A stretch of 42,585 nt of DNA from Nautiliaceae bacterium (lineage in GTDB: Bacteria > Campylobacterota > Campylobacteria > Campylobacterales > Nautiliaceae): contig JALWNI010000103.1 in the NCBI GenBank assembly GCA_027083695.1, positions 1-42,585 of the forward strand, given 5' to 3'. Positions 1-7,717 of the stretch are shown piece after piece. Under the pieces are notes generated by a model. That model was not told where the DNA came from and did not search any database. It saw nothing but the letters and a program-made list of their open reading frames with translations. Position 1 is the stretch's first letter, and each line of letters begins with the position of its first letter. A program made the position numbers and the translations under genes.

Positions 1-321
1 TTCATATCCAAATACCGTCAAATCCACATCGTGCTGACAAGTTTTTGTAGCTATTATCAAATCCCCTATTTTAAGATCACTCTCAATCGCTCCCGCAACT
101 CCGCTGAAAAGAATTTTATTAGCATTAAATTTTTCTATCAAAATAGCAGCAGTTGTAGCTGCATTTACTTTGCCTATTTTAGAATAGGCAAGTATCAAAT
201 CCAAATTTTTATATTTAGCAAAATAATATCTGTTTCTTGCATATTCTATAATTTCTTTAACCTCAACTTTTTCTAAAATCGGATCAAGCTCTTCTCTCAT
301 TGCACACATAATGCCAATCAT
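1..321 (-). CDS. mtnN: 5'-methylthioadenosine/S-adenosylhomocysteine nucleosidase (partial)
   Basis: Only the first 107 codons are present; the gene runs off the left edge. The family cleaves adenine from MTA and SAH, and in Campylobacterota it also acts on aminofutalosine in the alternative menaquinone route. Visible features are an N-terminal MIGIMCAMREEL (family GxxxAMxEE start with the acid/base Glu), a KIGKVNAA segment, an FSGVAG turn, and CQHDVDLTVFGYE, which matches the family's YHDxDxTxFGYE stretch. The ATG at 321 follows an AGGA box 6 bases away. Upstream lies a repeat-filled gap to the nitrilase-like gene. Family assignment is firm; which substrate dominates is inference from lineage. 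Confidence 0.9.
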   Translation of the reverse strand, partial: MIGIMCAMREELDPILEKVEVKEIIEYARNRYYFAKYKNLDLILAYSKIGKVNAATTAAILIEKFNANKILFSGVAGAIESDLKIGDLIIATKTCQHDVDLTVFGYE

Positions 322-367
322 TTATATCCTTTTTTAATCATTATTCAAACTATATTTTCCTCAACCC

Positions 368-440
368 TTATTTCCTACTTCCTCTTTTCTGCTTCCTACT
401 TCCATCTTCCTTCTACCTACTCTCTACTTCCTTCTCCATT
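368..440. repeat. Degenerate 7-bp tandem repeat, consensus CTACTTC
   Basis: About ten head-to-tail heptamers (CTACTTC, CTCTTTT, CTGCTTC, CTACTTC, CATCTTC and similar) keep an exact 7-base period while drifting in sequence. The array lies between the nitrilase-like gene and mtnN, next to an 8-bp array. The same heptamer occurs inside hypF (about 3799-3907) and at the end of hemA (about 26610-26648). On the coding strand of the upstream gene it is purine-rich. It resembles in style the short tandemly repeated repetitive (STRR) heptamers of cyanobacteria; relatedness is not implied. Confidence 0.85.
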
Positions 441-442
441 TT

Positions 443-538
443 CTCATCCACTCATACACCCATACACCCATCTACTCATCCACTCATACACCACCCCTAC
501 ACCCATTTACCCATCCACTCATACACCCATTTACCAAC
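443..538. repeat. Degenerate 8-bp tandem repeat, consensus (A/C)CAC(C/T)CAT
   Basis: Roughly eleven octamers such as CCACTCAT, ACACCCAT, CTACTCAT and TTACCCAT run from next to the heptamer array to the stop codon of the nitrilase-like gene. Read on that gene's coding strand the unit is ATGGGTGT/ATGAGTGG and it begins within about five bases of the TGA. A related GATGAGTG-type stretch follows the hypD stop codon. One irregular unit (ACACCACCCCT) interrupts the period. Confidence 0.85.
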
Positions 539-1282
539 TCAATTCTCTTTTCTCAAAAAATATTTTTGAGTAAGAGTTAAATGATGATTTAATTCACATT
601 CAACAAGTTCTTCTTCAAAATAATCCGCTTCTTTTTCAATTTCACCTTTTGGATTTATTACTTTGCTTTTACCCCAAAATCCAAGTCCATCTTCAAATCC
701 TACTCTATTACAAAAAGCAACATACCCGCCACTTAAAATCGCCATATTTTTTAAAATAGCTTCCCACTGCTCTTGAATTAAAAGTTTATTATCTTTAAAC
801 TCTCTTGCCGGTGAAGCAGAAATTACTATAATTAAATCCGGTTTTTCTTTTGATACAAAATTTAAAGCATAACCGCTAAATACATCTTCACATATAAATA
901 TAACAGTTTTGCCAAATTTACTTTTAAAACATTCAAAATCTTTTCCAGCAAAGAAAAATCTTCCTTCTTCAAATACTCCATATGTAGGAAGATGAACTTT
1001 GTGATGAATATGAAGTTCATCTCCTAAATAAATTGCACTATTGTATATTTTACCATTTTCTCTAATAGCTGCTCCAAGTACAACATCTTTATCAAAACTC
1101 AAATTTTTAAAGTATTTAATATCAAAAGCATCTTCAAGCAAAGCATCTTTTATTTTATATCCGTTCATACTAAGCTCAGGAAAAACAACCAAATCAGCAT
1201 CTGTTTTTTTAATAAATTCTAAATGTTTTTCCAAATTATCAGGACTTAATTTTGGTCTAATTTGTGCTAAGGCTACTTTCAT
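539..1282 (-). CDS. Carbon-nitrogen hydrolase (nitrilase superfamily)
   Basis: A 247-residue protein of the nitrilase/amidase fold. The catalytic triad is visible as Glu36 (VFPELSMNGY), Lys95 (HHKVHLPTYG) and Cys131 (FICEDVFSG). Family members hydrolyse small amides or nitriles such as deaminated glutathione, carbamoylputrescine or omega-amides; nothing here fixes the substrate. The ATG at 1282 overlaps the fabD stop (ATGA), suggesting translational coupling; an ATG two codons upstream is also possible. It is the last gene of the hypF-fabD-nitrilase run. Its stop is followed almost directly by the octamer repeat. Confidence 0.85.
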   Translation of the reverse strand: MKVALAQIRPKLSPDNLEKHLEFIKKTDADLVVFPELSMNGYKIKDALLEDAFDIKYFKNLSFDKDVVLGAAIRENGKIYNSAIYLGDELHIHHKVHLPTYGVFEEGRFFFAGKDFECFKSKFGKTVIFICEDVFSGYALNFVSKEKPDLIIVISASPAREFKDNKLLIQEQWEAILKNMAILSGGYVAFCNRVGFEDGLGFWGKSKVINPKGEIEKEADYFEEELVECELNHHLTLTQKYFLRKEN

Positions 1283-2184
1283 AAGCATAACACTTTCTCT
1301 AAACTTGCCATATCGGTTATTGGATATGTTTTTTTCTTAGTAACTTTTCTGTTTATCCCCATTAAAACTTTTCCGCCGAATTCTACAAAATAATCCACAT
1401 CATTTTCATAATTTTTGACAGATTGTTTATAAAGAACAGGTTTTGTAAGCTGAACCGGAAGCACTTCAAGAGCCTCTTTTTTTGTTGTATATTTTTTTGC
1501 TGTTACATTGCTAACAACAGGAGCAAATTCATCTTTTAAATATTCATCTAAAAGCTCTCTAAGTGGCTTGACTGCTACTTCAAGCAGCGGAGAATGACTA
1601 GCAACACTCATATTAAGAAGCATTGCCCTTTTTGCTCCCGCTTTTTTAATAATATCTTCCATTTTTTCTAAATCGCTTTTAATTCCTGATAAAACAATTT
1701 GCCCGTCACTGTTGTAATTTGCCGGATAAACCCTAAGTCCGCTCTCTTTACAGATATTTTCAACTACCTCATCATCTAGTCCTAGTACTACCATCATAGA
1801 CCCTGCCTCATTTTCAAAAGCTTTATTCATAAGCTTTCCTCTCTCATGCACCACTTTTATTGCATCTGCTAAACTAAGCCCCCCTGCACTTACAAGAGCG
1901 CTAAACTCCCCTAATGAATGACCTAAATTAAAAGCTATATCTTTATTATTGTTTTCATCAAAAAGTCTTTTTGCAACTGCACTATAAAGAAGGATTGCTG
2001 GTTGAGTATACTCAGTTTTATTTAAATCTTCATTTTCTTCAAACATAAGCTTTTTAAAATCAACCCCGATAGCATCGCTTGCCTCTTCAAACATCTCTTT
2101 TGCTTTTTTAGAATTTTCATAAAAATCTTTTCCCATTCCTACAAACTGACTCCCTTGTCCAGGAAACAACGCACCTATTGCCAT
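1279..2184 (-). CDS. fabD: Malonyl-CoA:acyl carrier protein transacylase
   Basis: FabD transfers malonyl from CoA to acyl carrier protein, supplying the extender unit for type II fatty acid synthesis in the cytoplasm. The 301-residue length is normal. The GQGSQ motif is at residues 9-13, the nucleophile Ser90 sits in GHSLGE, and His197 in ASHSPLL fits the catalytic His. It starts 20 bases after the hypF stop, with an AAAAAGGAT ribosome site, and overlaps the nitrilase-like gene by four bases. Co-transcription with hypF is likely but looks functionally accidental. Identification is firm. Confidence 0.96.
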   Translation of the reverse strand: MAIGALFPGQGSQFVGMGKDFYENSKKAKEMFEEASDAIGVDFKKLMFEENEDLNKTEYTQPAILLYSAVAKRLFDENNNKDIAFNLGHSLGEFSALVSAGGLSLADAIKVVHERGKLMNKAFENEAGSMMVVLGLDDEVVENICKESGLRVYPANYNSDGQIVLSGIKSDLEKMEDIIKKAGAKRAMLLNMSVASHSPLLEVAVKPLRELLDEYLKDEFAPVVSNVTAKKYTTKKEALEVLPVQLTKPVLYKQSVKNYENDVDYFVEFGGKVLMGINRKVTKKKTYPITDMASLEKVLCL

Positions 2185-2204
2185 TTTTATCCTTTTTTAC
2201 AAAA

Positions 2205-4457
2205 TTATATCAAATTATCTATTCCCCATTTAATTTGACCAAGAGAAATTCCCCCGTCATTAATTGGAGTATTTTGATTAAAATAGATTTTTTTATTGCT
2301 TTTATTTAAAATACTTTTCATTAAAGTTTTATTTTGAAACACTCCCCCGCTTAGAATTACAGGCAAATCAATATCTTTTGAGATAGAAATTATAATATCA
2401 GCTAATGTATTTAAAAAAGTAGTAGCAATAAGCTCTAAATTTCCTCTGTTTTTTACCACAAATCTTATAAGTTCGCTTATATCAATCTCTTCATTTTCAA
2501 TTGCCCAAAGTCTTTTATCGGTTTTTAAATTTTCATTATAAAACGATTCTATTCTCATCCCAGAATAGCCTTCATAATGATTCTTATCAATATATCCTCC
2601 AAGATACGCCACAATATCAAAAATTCTTCCCATTGAAGAAGTTTTTAAGAAATTTTTATCATCTAAATTTTTAACTAAATTAAACTCTTTATAATTTTTA
2701 GCCAGATTTTCATCAATGTTTTTGAGAAGATTCACAGCCATTAAAGAAGGATTTTTGACAGCCTTTTCACCTCCGACTAAGCTAAAATATTTAAAATGAT
2801 AAAGCCTTTTGAAAGAATTTTCATTTGCTATAAAAACTTCTCCGCCCCATATATTTTTATCTTCCCCATATCCTGTCCCGTCAAAAGAAAATGCTAAAAA
2901 CTCACCCTTTAAATTAAATTCAAACATAGCTGAGAGAATATGAGCGTAATGGTGCTGGATTTGATAAAACGGAAGATTTTGATTTTTTGCCCATTTTGTG
3001 GATTCATACTCTGGATGCAAATCTCCTATAATAATGTCCGGCTTAAACGAATATAATCTTTTAAAAGTTTCAATTGTTCTTTCAAAATATTCAACTGCAT
3101 CAATTGTAAGTAAATCTCCTATATGAGGAGAGAGGATGACTTTGTCTTTAAAACTCAGGGCAATTGTATTTTTCTGGTTTGCACCCACGGCTAAAATATT
3201 TGGTTTTATCTTTTTATCTATACTAAAACTCTTAGGTGCATATCCGCGAGAGAGCCTATAAGTTAAAATTTTTTCATCAACACCGCAAATTACACTGTCA
3301 TCACACGCATTTACAATATCCCTGTCATAATCCAAAACAAAATCCACAACATCACCAAGTTTTTCATTTAATTCTTCAAAACTTCTGATAATCGGCTCAT
3401 TTGAAATATTTGCGCTTGTAGCAACAATCGGAAAATCAATAAATTCAAACAAAAGATAGTGAATCGGAGTATAAGGCAAAAAAACACCGTATCTGTCGAT
3501 ATTATCGGCAATGCCTTTTAAATCAATTTTTTTCTTAACCACTACAATCGGTTTTTCTTTGCATAGGATAAGTTTTTCTTCAAATTCATTAATTTCACAA
3601 TACTTTTTAATTTGCTCAATATCTTTAAACATCATAGCAAAAGGTTTGTATGGACGATTTTTTCTCTCTCTAAGTTTTTTTACAGCCTCTTTATTTGTAG
3701 CATCACAAACTAAATGAAATCCGCCAAGCCCTTTAATAGCCCCTATTTTCCCATTTTTTAAAAATTTAGTGATTTTTTTAAAAATTTGTATAACTTCTTC
3801 GCTTCTTTCCTCTACCCTTTTTTCTACTCCCTCTTTTCTGCTTCCTACTCTCTCCTTCCTACTTCCTGATTCCTCTTCCCACTCTCCATTTTCCACTTTC
3901 CACTTTAAACTTAATCTCGGTCCGCACTCATAACAGCTTATCGGCTGTGCGTGATATCGTCTATCAAGCGGATTGTTATACTCTTTTTCGCATTTTTCAC
4001 ACATTTTAAATTTTTTCATTGAAGTGTTTTTTCTGTCATACGGGATATTTTCAATTATTGTATATCTTGGACCACAATTGGTGCAGTTTATAAATGGATA
4101 TAAATACCGTCTATTTTTTTCATCAAACATCTCTTTTAAACACTCATCACAAATTGAAATATCAGGGGATATAAATGTAGTTTTTGAAGAATTTTTGGAG
4201 TGAATTATTTCAAAATCACGATAATTTTTTAAAGGTAGCTTTTCAAAAGTTACTTTATCGATTTTTGCAAGAGGTGGCAGATTGTTTTTTAAAATATCTA
4301 TAAATTTATCTCTGTTTTCGCCTTCAATCTCAACTATTACACCCTCTCCACTATTTAATACATAACCTTTTAAATTAAGCTTTTTTGCTATTTTATAAAC
4401 ACTGGGTCTAAATCCTACACCTTGGACAATACCTTCAATTAAGAATCTGTATCTCAA
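2205..4457 (-). CDS. hypF: Hydrogenase maturation carbamoyltransferase HypF, with in-frame repeat insertion
   Basis: HypF uses carbamoyl phosphate and ATP to load a carbamoyl group on the C-terminal Cys of HypE, the source of the active-site cyanides of [NiFe]-hydrogenase. Domains in order: acylphosphatase (GIVQGVGFRPSVYK, about 1-90); two zinc fingers (CDEC, CTNC, CEKC, CYEC, about 105-180); YrdC-like domain (from about 230, IKGLGGFHLVCDA); Kae1-like carbamoyltransferase (HHYAHILSAM, FSFDGTGYG, LSGGVFQN). At 750 residues it is about normal length. Residues about 184-219, between zinc finger and YrdC domain, are low-complexity Glu/Lys/Arg/Ser/Gly sequence encoded by a 7-bp tandem repeat. It lies apart from the other hyp genes and heads the hypF-fabD-nitrilase run. 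Confidence 0.96.
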   Translation of the reverse strand: MRYRFLIEGIVQGVGFRPSVYKIAKKLNLKGYVLNSGEGVIVEIEGENRDKFIDILKNNLPPLAKIDKVTFEKLPLKNYRDFEIIHSKNSSKTTFISPDISICDECLKEMFDEKNRRYLYPFINCTNCGPRYTIIENIPYDRKNTSMKKFKMCEKCEKEYNNPLDRRYHAQPISCYECGPRLSLKWKVENGEWEEESGSRKERVGSRKEGVEKRVEERSEEVIQIFKKITKFLKNGKIGAIKGLGGFHLVCDATNKEAVKKLRERKNRPYKPFAMMFKDIEQIKKYCEINEFEEKLILCKEKPIVVVKKKIDLKGIADNIDRYGVFLPYTPIHYLLFEFIDFPIVATSANISNEPIIRSFEELNEKLGDVVDFVLDYDRDIVNACDDSVICGVDEKILTYRLSRGYAPKSFSIDKKIKPNILAVGANQKNTIALSFKDKVILSPHIGDLLTIDAVEYFERTIETFKRLYSFKPDIIIGDLHPEYESTKWAKNQNLPFYQIQHHYAHILSAMFEFNLKGEFLAFSFDGTGYGEDKNIWGGEVFIANENSFKRLYHFKYFSLVGGEKAVKNPSLMAVNLLKNIDENLAKNYKEFNLVKNLDDKNFLKTSSMGRIFDIVAYLGGYIDKNHYEGYSGMRIESFYNENLKTDKRLWAIENEEIDISELIRFVVKNRGNLELIATTFLNTLADIIISISKDIDLPVILSGGVFQNKTLMKSILNKSNKKIYFNQNTPINDGGISLGQIKWGIDNLI
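3799..3907. repeat. 7-bp tandem repeat inside hypF
   Basis: Reading the plus strand, successive heptamers are ACTCCCT, CTTTTCT, GCTTCCT, ACTCTCT, CCTTCCT, ACTTCCT, GATTCCT, CTTCCCA, CTCTCCA, TTTTCCA and CTTTCCA: the 7-base period of the 368-440 array. On the hypF strand it is purine-rich (AGGAAGT) and is translated into a linker of about 35 residues without breaking the frame. It falls exactly at a domain boundary. Confidence 0.85.
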
Positions 4458-4602
4458 AATATACCTTTGGATTTTTAAGAAAAGTATATCAAATAAAAAG
4501 GAGGGAAAAATAAAAAAGGAGAAAAAATGAAAAAGCTTTTTGCACTGAAAGTATAATAGATTTTAATTAAATAAAAATTAAAACTGTAAAATTAATGTAA
4601 AA

Positions 4603-5202
4603 TTAATAAATCAAATCTTTAACTTCAATTTTGTATCCGTTAAATCTGAATTCAGCCTCTTTAAGATAATAAAAAAAATTATCTTCGCTTACACCTTTAT
4701 ATTTTTTTATAAAATCCTCAAAATATTCCCAAAACTTTTTTATCAGTTTTTTTTCATAAATTTTTATTATTCTGTTTTGAGTAAAAAGTTTTTTAAGCTC
4801 TTTTTCATTAAAATCATAATTTTTAAGAGAACTGAGCATAATATTATAAATTTTTCCTCCAAAATCAATTGTCAAAAAATTTTGTGCTGATTTAATGTTT
4901 TTATTTTTAGGTATATAAAGATACTCTTCAAACTCTTTTATATCTTCTTTTTTTAAAAATTCATCTTCACATATTTGTGCCATCACTATTCTAATATTTT
5001 TAATCTCTTTTACAACTGTGGCATAAGAGATATTGTACTTTTGCGAAATTTCTTTTGGAGTCATTTCATCTAAAAAGCCTTTTAATATTTTTGCTTTCCT
5101 CTCTAATTTTTTTGGAGAAAATTTTCTTTTGCATTTGGCGCACTTAAAATTTCCGTCTTTAAGCTTATATAAAATATAATGTCCACAATAAATACAGCTC
5201 AT
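4603..5202 (-). CDS. Zinc-ribbon/HTH protein resembling the N-terminus of IS1595-type transposases; putative regulator
   Basis: A 199-residue protein with an N-terminal zinc ribbon (Cys3, Cys6, Cys21, Cys24) and then a helix-turn-helix (about 46-75, MTPKEISQKYNISYATVVKEI). This order resembles the front end of IS1595/ISXO2-like transposases, but the rest is short, rich in Lys, Phe and Tyr, and I see no DDE catalytic set, terminal repeats or target duplication. It diverges from the nickel transporter, and its promoter carries the same palindrome as nikM (5233-5246 and 5411-5428), so a domesticated regulator of nickel uptake is a reasonable inference. No named family is recognised with certainty. 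Confidence 0.6.
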   Translation of the reverse strand: MSCIYCGHYILYKLKDGNFKCAKCKRKFSPKKLERKAKILKGFLDEMTPKEISQKYNISYATVVKEIKNIRIVMAQICEDEFLKKEDIKEFEEYLYIPKNKNIKSAQNFLTIDFGGKIYNIMLSSLKNYDFNEKELKKLFTQNRIIKIYEKKLIKKFWEYFEDFIKKYKGVSEDNFFYYLKEAEFRFNGYKIEVKDLIY

Positions 5203-5231
5203 AACTTTCCTTTAATCTAATTTTAAGAAAT

Positions 5232-5247
5232 TTGAATTATAATTCAG
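5232..5247. promoter_or_regulatory. Palindromic operator over the -10 box of the zinc-ribbon/HTH gene
   Basis: The palindrome TGAATTATAATTCA at 5233-5246 contains TATAAT on both strands. On the minus strand it sits about 30 bases before the ATG at 5202, as expected for a -10 box. The same 14-base core recurs in front of nikM. Which protein binds is unknown; the product of the adjacent gene is the simplest candidate, with NikR or a Fur-family protein as alternatives. Confidence 0.6.
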
Positions 5248-5410
5248 TTGATGTTTTTAGAAAAAATCCTTCCCTTTTACTCCTTTTTTAATTTTTATAT
5301 CTGTTATTTACTTTTTTAATATATCTATTAATTATGAATATTATTATAAAATTATAAAATAAGTCCTGAAATTATACAAGAACTTGTTGTTTTTAAATAA
5401 AATTTAAGTT

Positions 5411-5428
5411 ATTGAATTATAATTCAAT
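5411..5428. promoter_or_regulatory. 18-bp perfect palindrome over the nikM promoter
   Basis: ATTGAATTATAATTCAAT is a perfect 18-base inverted repeat, with TATAAT at 5418-5423 in its centre, ending a few bases before the nikM ribosome site (AAGGAG at 5435-5440). A bound protein would block the -10 box. Its core is identical to the site at 5233-5246. No good -35 hexamer is visible. Confidence 0.65.
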
Positions 5429-5445
5429 AAAAAAAAGGAGCACAA

Positions 5446-6108
5446 ATGCATATTCCAGACGGATATTTATCACCAACAACAGTAGCAGTAAGTTATGCTA
5501 TTATGATTCCATTATGGGCTTATGGATTTAAAAAGCTTAAAGAAAAACTTGATGAAAAAACACTCCCTTTACTTGGCACATTAAGTGCATTGAGTTTTCT
5601 TATTATGATGTTTAATGTCCCTGTACCGGGAGGCACCTCTGGACACGCAATTGGAACGGCTCTAATTGCCATTATGTTTGATCCTTGGATAGCTTTTATG
5701 GCTGTGTCTTTTGTTTTGCTAATTCAAGCAGTAGTATTTGGAGATGGAGGTATTTCAACATGGGCTGTTAATTCATTTGATATGGCTTTTATTGCAGCGT
5801 TTGTAGGATATTATACTTTTAAATATTTAAAAGACAAAACAAAATTCGCACCTTTTATTGCAGGATGGCTTTCTATTAATGTAGCAGCATTAAGCGATTC
5901 AATTATTTTGGGAATTCAACCTATTTTCTGGCATGATGCGGCAGGACATCCATTATATTTTCCATTTGGTTTGAGTGTTGCTATTCCTTCAATGATGATA
6001 GCTCACCTTTTTGTATTTGGAGTGGTAGATGGGGCATTCACACAAATAGTTTATTCATTTTTACAAAAAAGAGCTGAACAAAAAATTAAAGAGGAGGTTG
6101 CAATATGA
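5446..6108 (+). CDS. nikM: ECF nickel transporter substrate-binding membrane subunit
   Basis: A 220-residue integral membrane protein of the CbiM/NikM family, the S-component of an energy-coupling-factor transporter. The N-terminus MHIPDGYLSP is diagnostic; the amino group and His2 ligate the metal in this family. Further signatures are VPGGTSGHAIGTAL and QAVVFGDGGISTWAVNSFDMAF. Several hydrophobic helices follow. Nickel rather than cobalt is inferred from the operon leading into hypBCDE. It overlaps the next gene by four bases. A strong AAAAAGGAG precedes the ATG, directly after the palindromic operator. Confidence 0.94.
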   Translation: MHIPDGYLSPTTVAVSYAIMIPLWAYGFKKLKEKLDEKTLPLLGTLSALSFLIMMFNVPVPGGTSGHAIGTALIAIMFDPWIAFMAVSFVLLIQAVVFGDGGISTWAVNSFDMAFIAAFVGYYTFKYLKDKTKFAPFIAGWLSINVAALSDSIILGIQPIFWHDAAGHPLYFPFGLSVAIPSMMIAHLFVFGVVDGAFTQIVYSFLQKRAEQKIKEEVAI

Positions 6109-6416
6109 ATAAAAAAGTAAAAGTTGCATTAGCGGTACTTGCCGTAATGCTTTTAGCGGTACCAATAGGATTATTAACCGATGCACCGGCATGGGGAGAA
6201 TGGGATAACGATTATTATAAAAAAGTATTGGGATTCATTCCAAAAGGAATGGAAAAATTTCACTCTTTTATTAATCCGATTTTACCTGATTACTCACTTC
6301 CGGGTACAAATGATGTAGTAGGATATTATGTAAGTGCTATTGTCGGAGCTATTTTAGTATTCGCAATATGGTTTATAATAGGAAAAATCCTTGCAAAAAA
6401 ACATTCTAATAACTAG
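6105..6416 (+). CDS. nikN: NikN-like PDGLE-family small membrane subunit
   Basis: A 103-residue protein with an N-terminal transmembrane helix (about 6-25), an extracytoplasmic segment with WGEWDNDYYKK and a PDYSLPG motif, and a second helix (about 72-94). This matches the PDGLE/CbiN-like component that activates NikM-type transporters by contributing to metal capture. It overlaps nikM by four bases and nikQ by 26. The family is assigned from topology, position and the PDYSLPG stretch; the literal PDGLE pentapeptide is not present. Confidence 0.8.
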   Translation: MNKKVKVALAVLAVMLLAVPIGLLTDAPAWGEWDNDYYKKVLGFIPKGMEKFHSFINPILPDYSLPGTNDVVGYYVSAIVGAILVFAIWFIIGKILAKKHSNN

Positions 6417-6942
6417 AATATTTTTTATTCTGGTTTTTTTTACCCTTTTAAGTCTAAAAAACTATATATATCTTATATTTGTTATTCCTATTCTTTGGAT
6501 TATTAGTATAAACAATGCCTATTTTTTAACAAAAAGAGTGTTAAAAGCAATTATCATTTTTAATTTAGGCGTAACACTTGGTTATATTTTAATGGCATTT
6601 ATAAAAAATATTAATCCATGGCACTACATTATTTATATAAATTTAAAAGTTTTTGTATTGACATATTTTGTATTTTGGTTTTTTTCTGTTATTTCACCTG
6701 TTCAATTTATGTCATTTTCAAAAGATTTAGGATACCTGACAACAATAACATTATCCCAAATTTTTTCCTATAAAAAAACATTTGAAGATTTTAGATTAGC
6801 TTTTAAATCAAGAGTTTATAAATTAAAAGATAAAGACCCAAAATTTATAACAAGGACTTTTGACTTTTTCTTAACAAAGGCTCTAAAAGACGCAAATGAA
6901 AGAACATTAGCTATGAAAGCAAGAGGATTTTTCAATGATTGA
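6391..6942 (+). CDS. nikQ: ECF transporter T-component (CbiQ/NikQ)
   Basis: A 183-residue membrane protein coupling the ATPase to NikM. The C-terminal ERTLAMKARGF contains the Ala-Arg-Gly coupling motif that docks in the ATPase groove. It is shorter than typical EcfT/CbiQ (about 225-265 residues). The start is a TTG at 6391 preceded by AGGAAAAA; no in-frame ATG occurs before residue 70, so TTG is preferred. It overlaps nikN by 26 bases and nikO by eight, pointing to coupled translation. Confidence 0.85.
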   Translation: MQKNILITRIFFILVFFTLLSLKNYIYLIFVIPILWIISINNAYFLTKRVLKAIIIFNLGVTLGYILMAFIKNINPWHYIIYINLKVFVLTYFVFWFFSVISPVQFMSFSKDLGYLTTITLSQIFSYKKTFEDFRLAFKSRVYKLKDKDPKFITRTFDFFLTKALKDANERTLAMKARGFFND

Positions 6943-7684
6943 TATAAAAAACCTTTATTATAAATATGAAAAACATACAGCACTTGAAAATATAAATTTT
7001 AAAATTAACAAAAATGAAAAAATTGCTTTGCTTGGAAGCAACGGCAGTGGGAAATCAACACTTTTAAGAATTTTAGCCGCACTTTATTTTCCTACAAAAG
7101 GAGAATATTTCTTTAATAAAGAAAAAATAACAAAAAAAACTGCTAAAAAATTAAGGCCTAAAATTGGTATTCTCTTTCAAAATCCAGATTCAATGATATT
7201 TAATCCAACTGTATATGACGAACTCTCTTTTTCATTAAAAGAGTTCGGATTTAAAGATATCGATGAAAGAGTTAAAAAAGTTGCAAAAGAATTTAATTTA
7301 GAAAAATTTTTTAATAAATCTCCAATAAATCTAAGTGGAGGTGAAAAACAAAAAGTAATGCTTGCAAGTATTTTGGCTTACGAGCCAGAAATCTTATTGT
7401 TAGATGAACCAACAACGGCTATGGACCCTAGAACAACCGGGTGGTTTATTGATTTTTTGATTGAACTCAATAAAACTGTTATACTTGCAACTCATGATTT
7501 GGCAGTTGCATATGAAACATCTGATAGAGCAATAGTTTTAGATGAAAATCATCAAATAATTTTTGATGGTGAAATGGAAGAGCTTATGAAAAATTTAGAT
7601 ATTTTGATAAAAGCAAATCTAATTCATAAACACAAACATAAACATAAACGTTTTATACATTCACATTATCACACACATTTTTGA
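6935..7684 (+). CDS. nikO: ECF nickel transporter ATP-binding subunit with His-rich tail
   Basis: A 249-residue ABC ATPase of the CbiO/NikO type. Walker A GSNGSGKST is at 34-42, the signature is LSGGEKQK, Walker B is ILLLDEPTTAMDP, and the switch His is in ATHDLA. It powers nickel import through NikQ/NikM. The last 19 residues are His-rich (HKHKHKHKRF then HSHYHTHF, eight His), a tail I do not expect in the family and a likely metal-binding appendage. HypB, 33 bases downstream, carries a similar His-rich stretch at its N-terminus. Confidence 0.93.
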   Translation: MIDIKNLYYKYEKHTALENINFKINKNEKIALLGSNGSGKSTLLRILAALYFPTKGEYFFNKEKITKKTAKKLRPKIGILFQNPDSMIFNPTVYDELSFSLKEFGFKDIDERVKKVAKEFNLEKFFNKSPINLSGGEKQKVMLASILAYEPEILLLDEPTTAMDPRTTGWFIDFLIELNKTVILATHDLAVAYETSDRAIVLDENHQIIFDGEMEELMKNLDILIKANLIHKHKHKHKRFIHSHYHTHF

Positions 7685-7717
7685 TATAATAAACAATCAT
7701 TCATAAAAGGAGTAAAT

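Noticed and set aside
368-538. CRISPR-like array
   Set aside because: Units are 7-8 bases with no spacers, and no cas genes are near; it is a degenerate microsatellite-type repeat.
4527-4556. Tiny open frame MKKLFALKV with a good ribosome site
   Set aside because: Only nine codons; could be a remnant of a signal-peptide gene or chance in AT-rich DNA. The AAAAAGCTTTTT palindrome in it explains part of the pattern. Not supportable as a gene.
4603-5202. Complete insertion sequence of the IS1595 family
   Set aside because: No catalytic DDE set, terminal inverted repeats or target duplication could be found around the gene.
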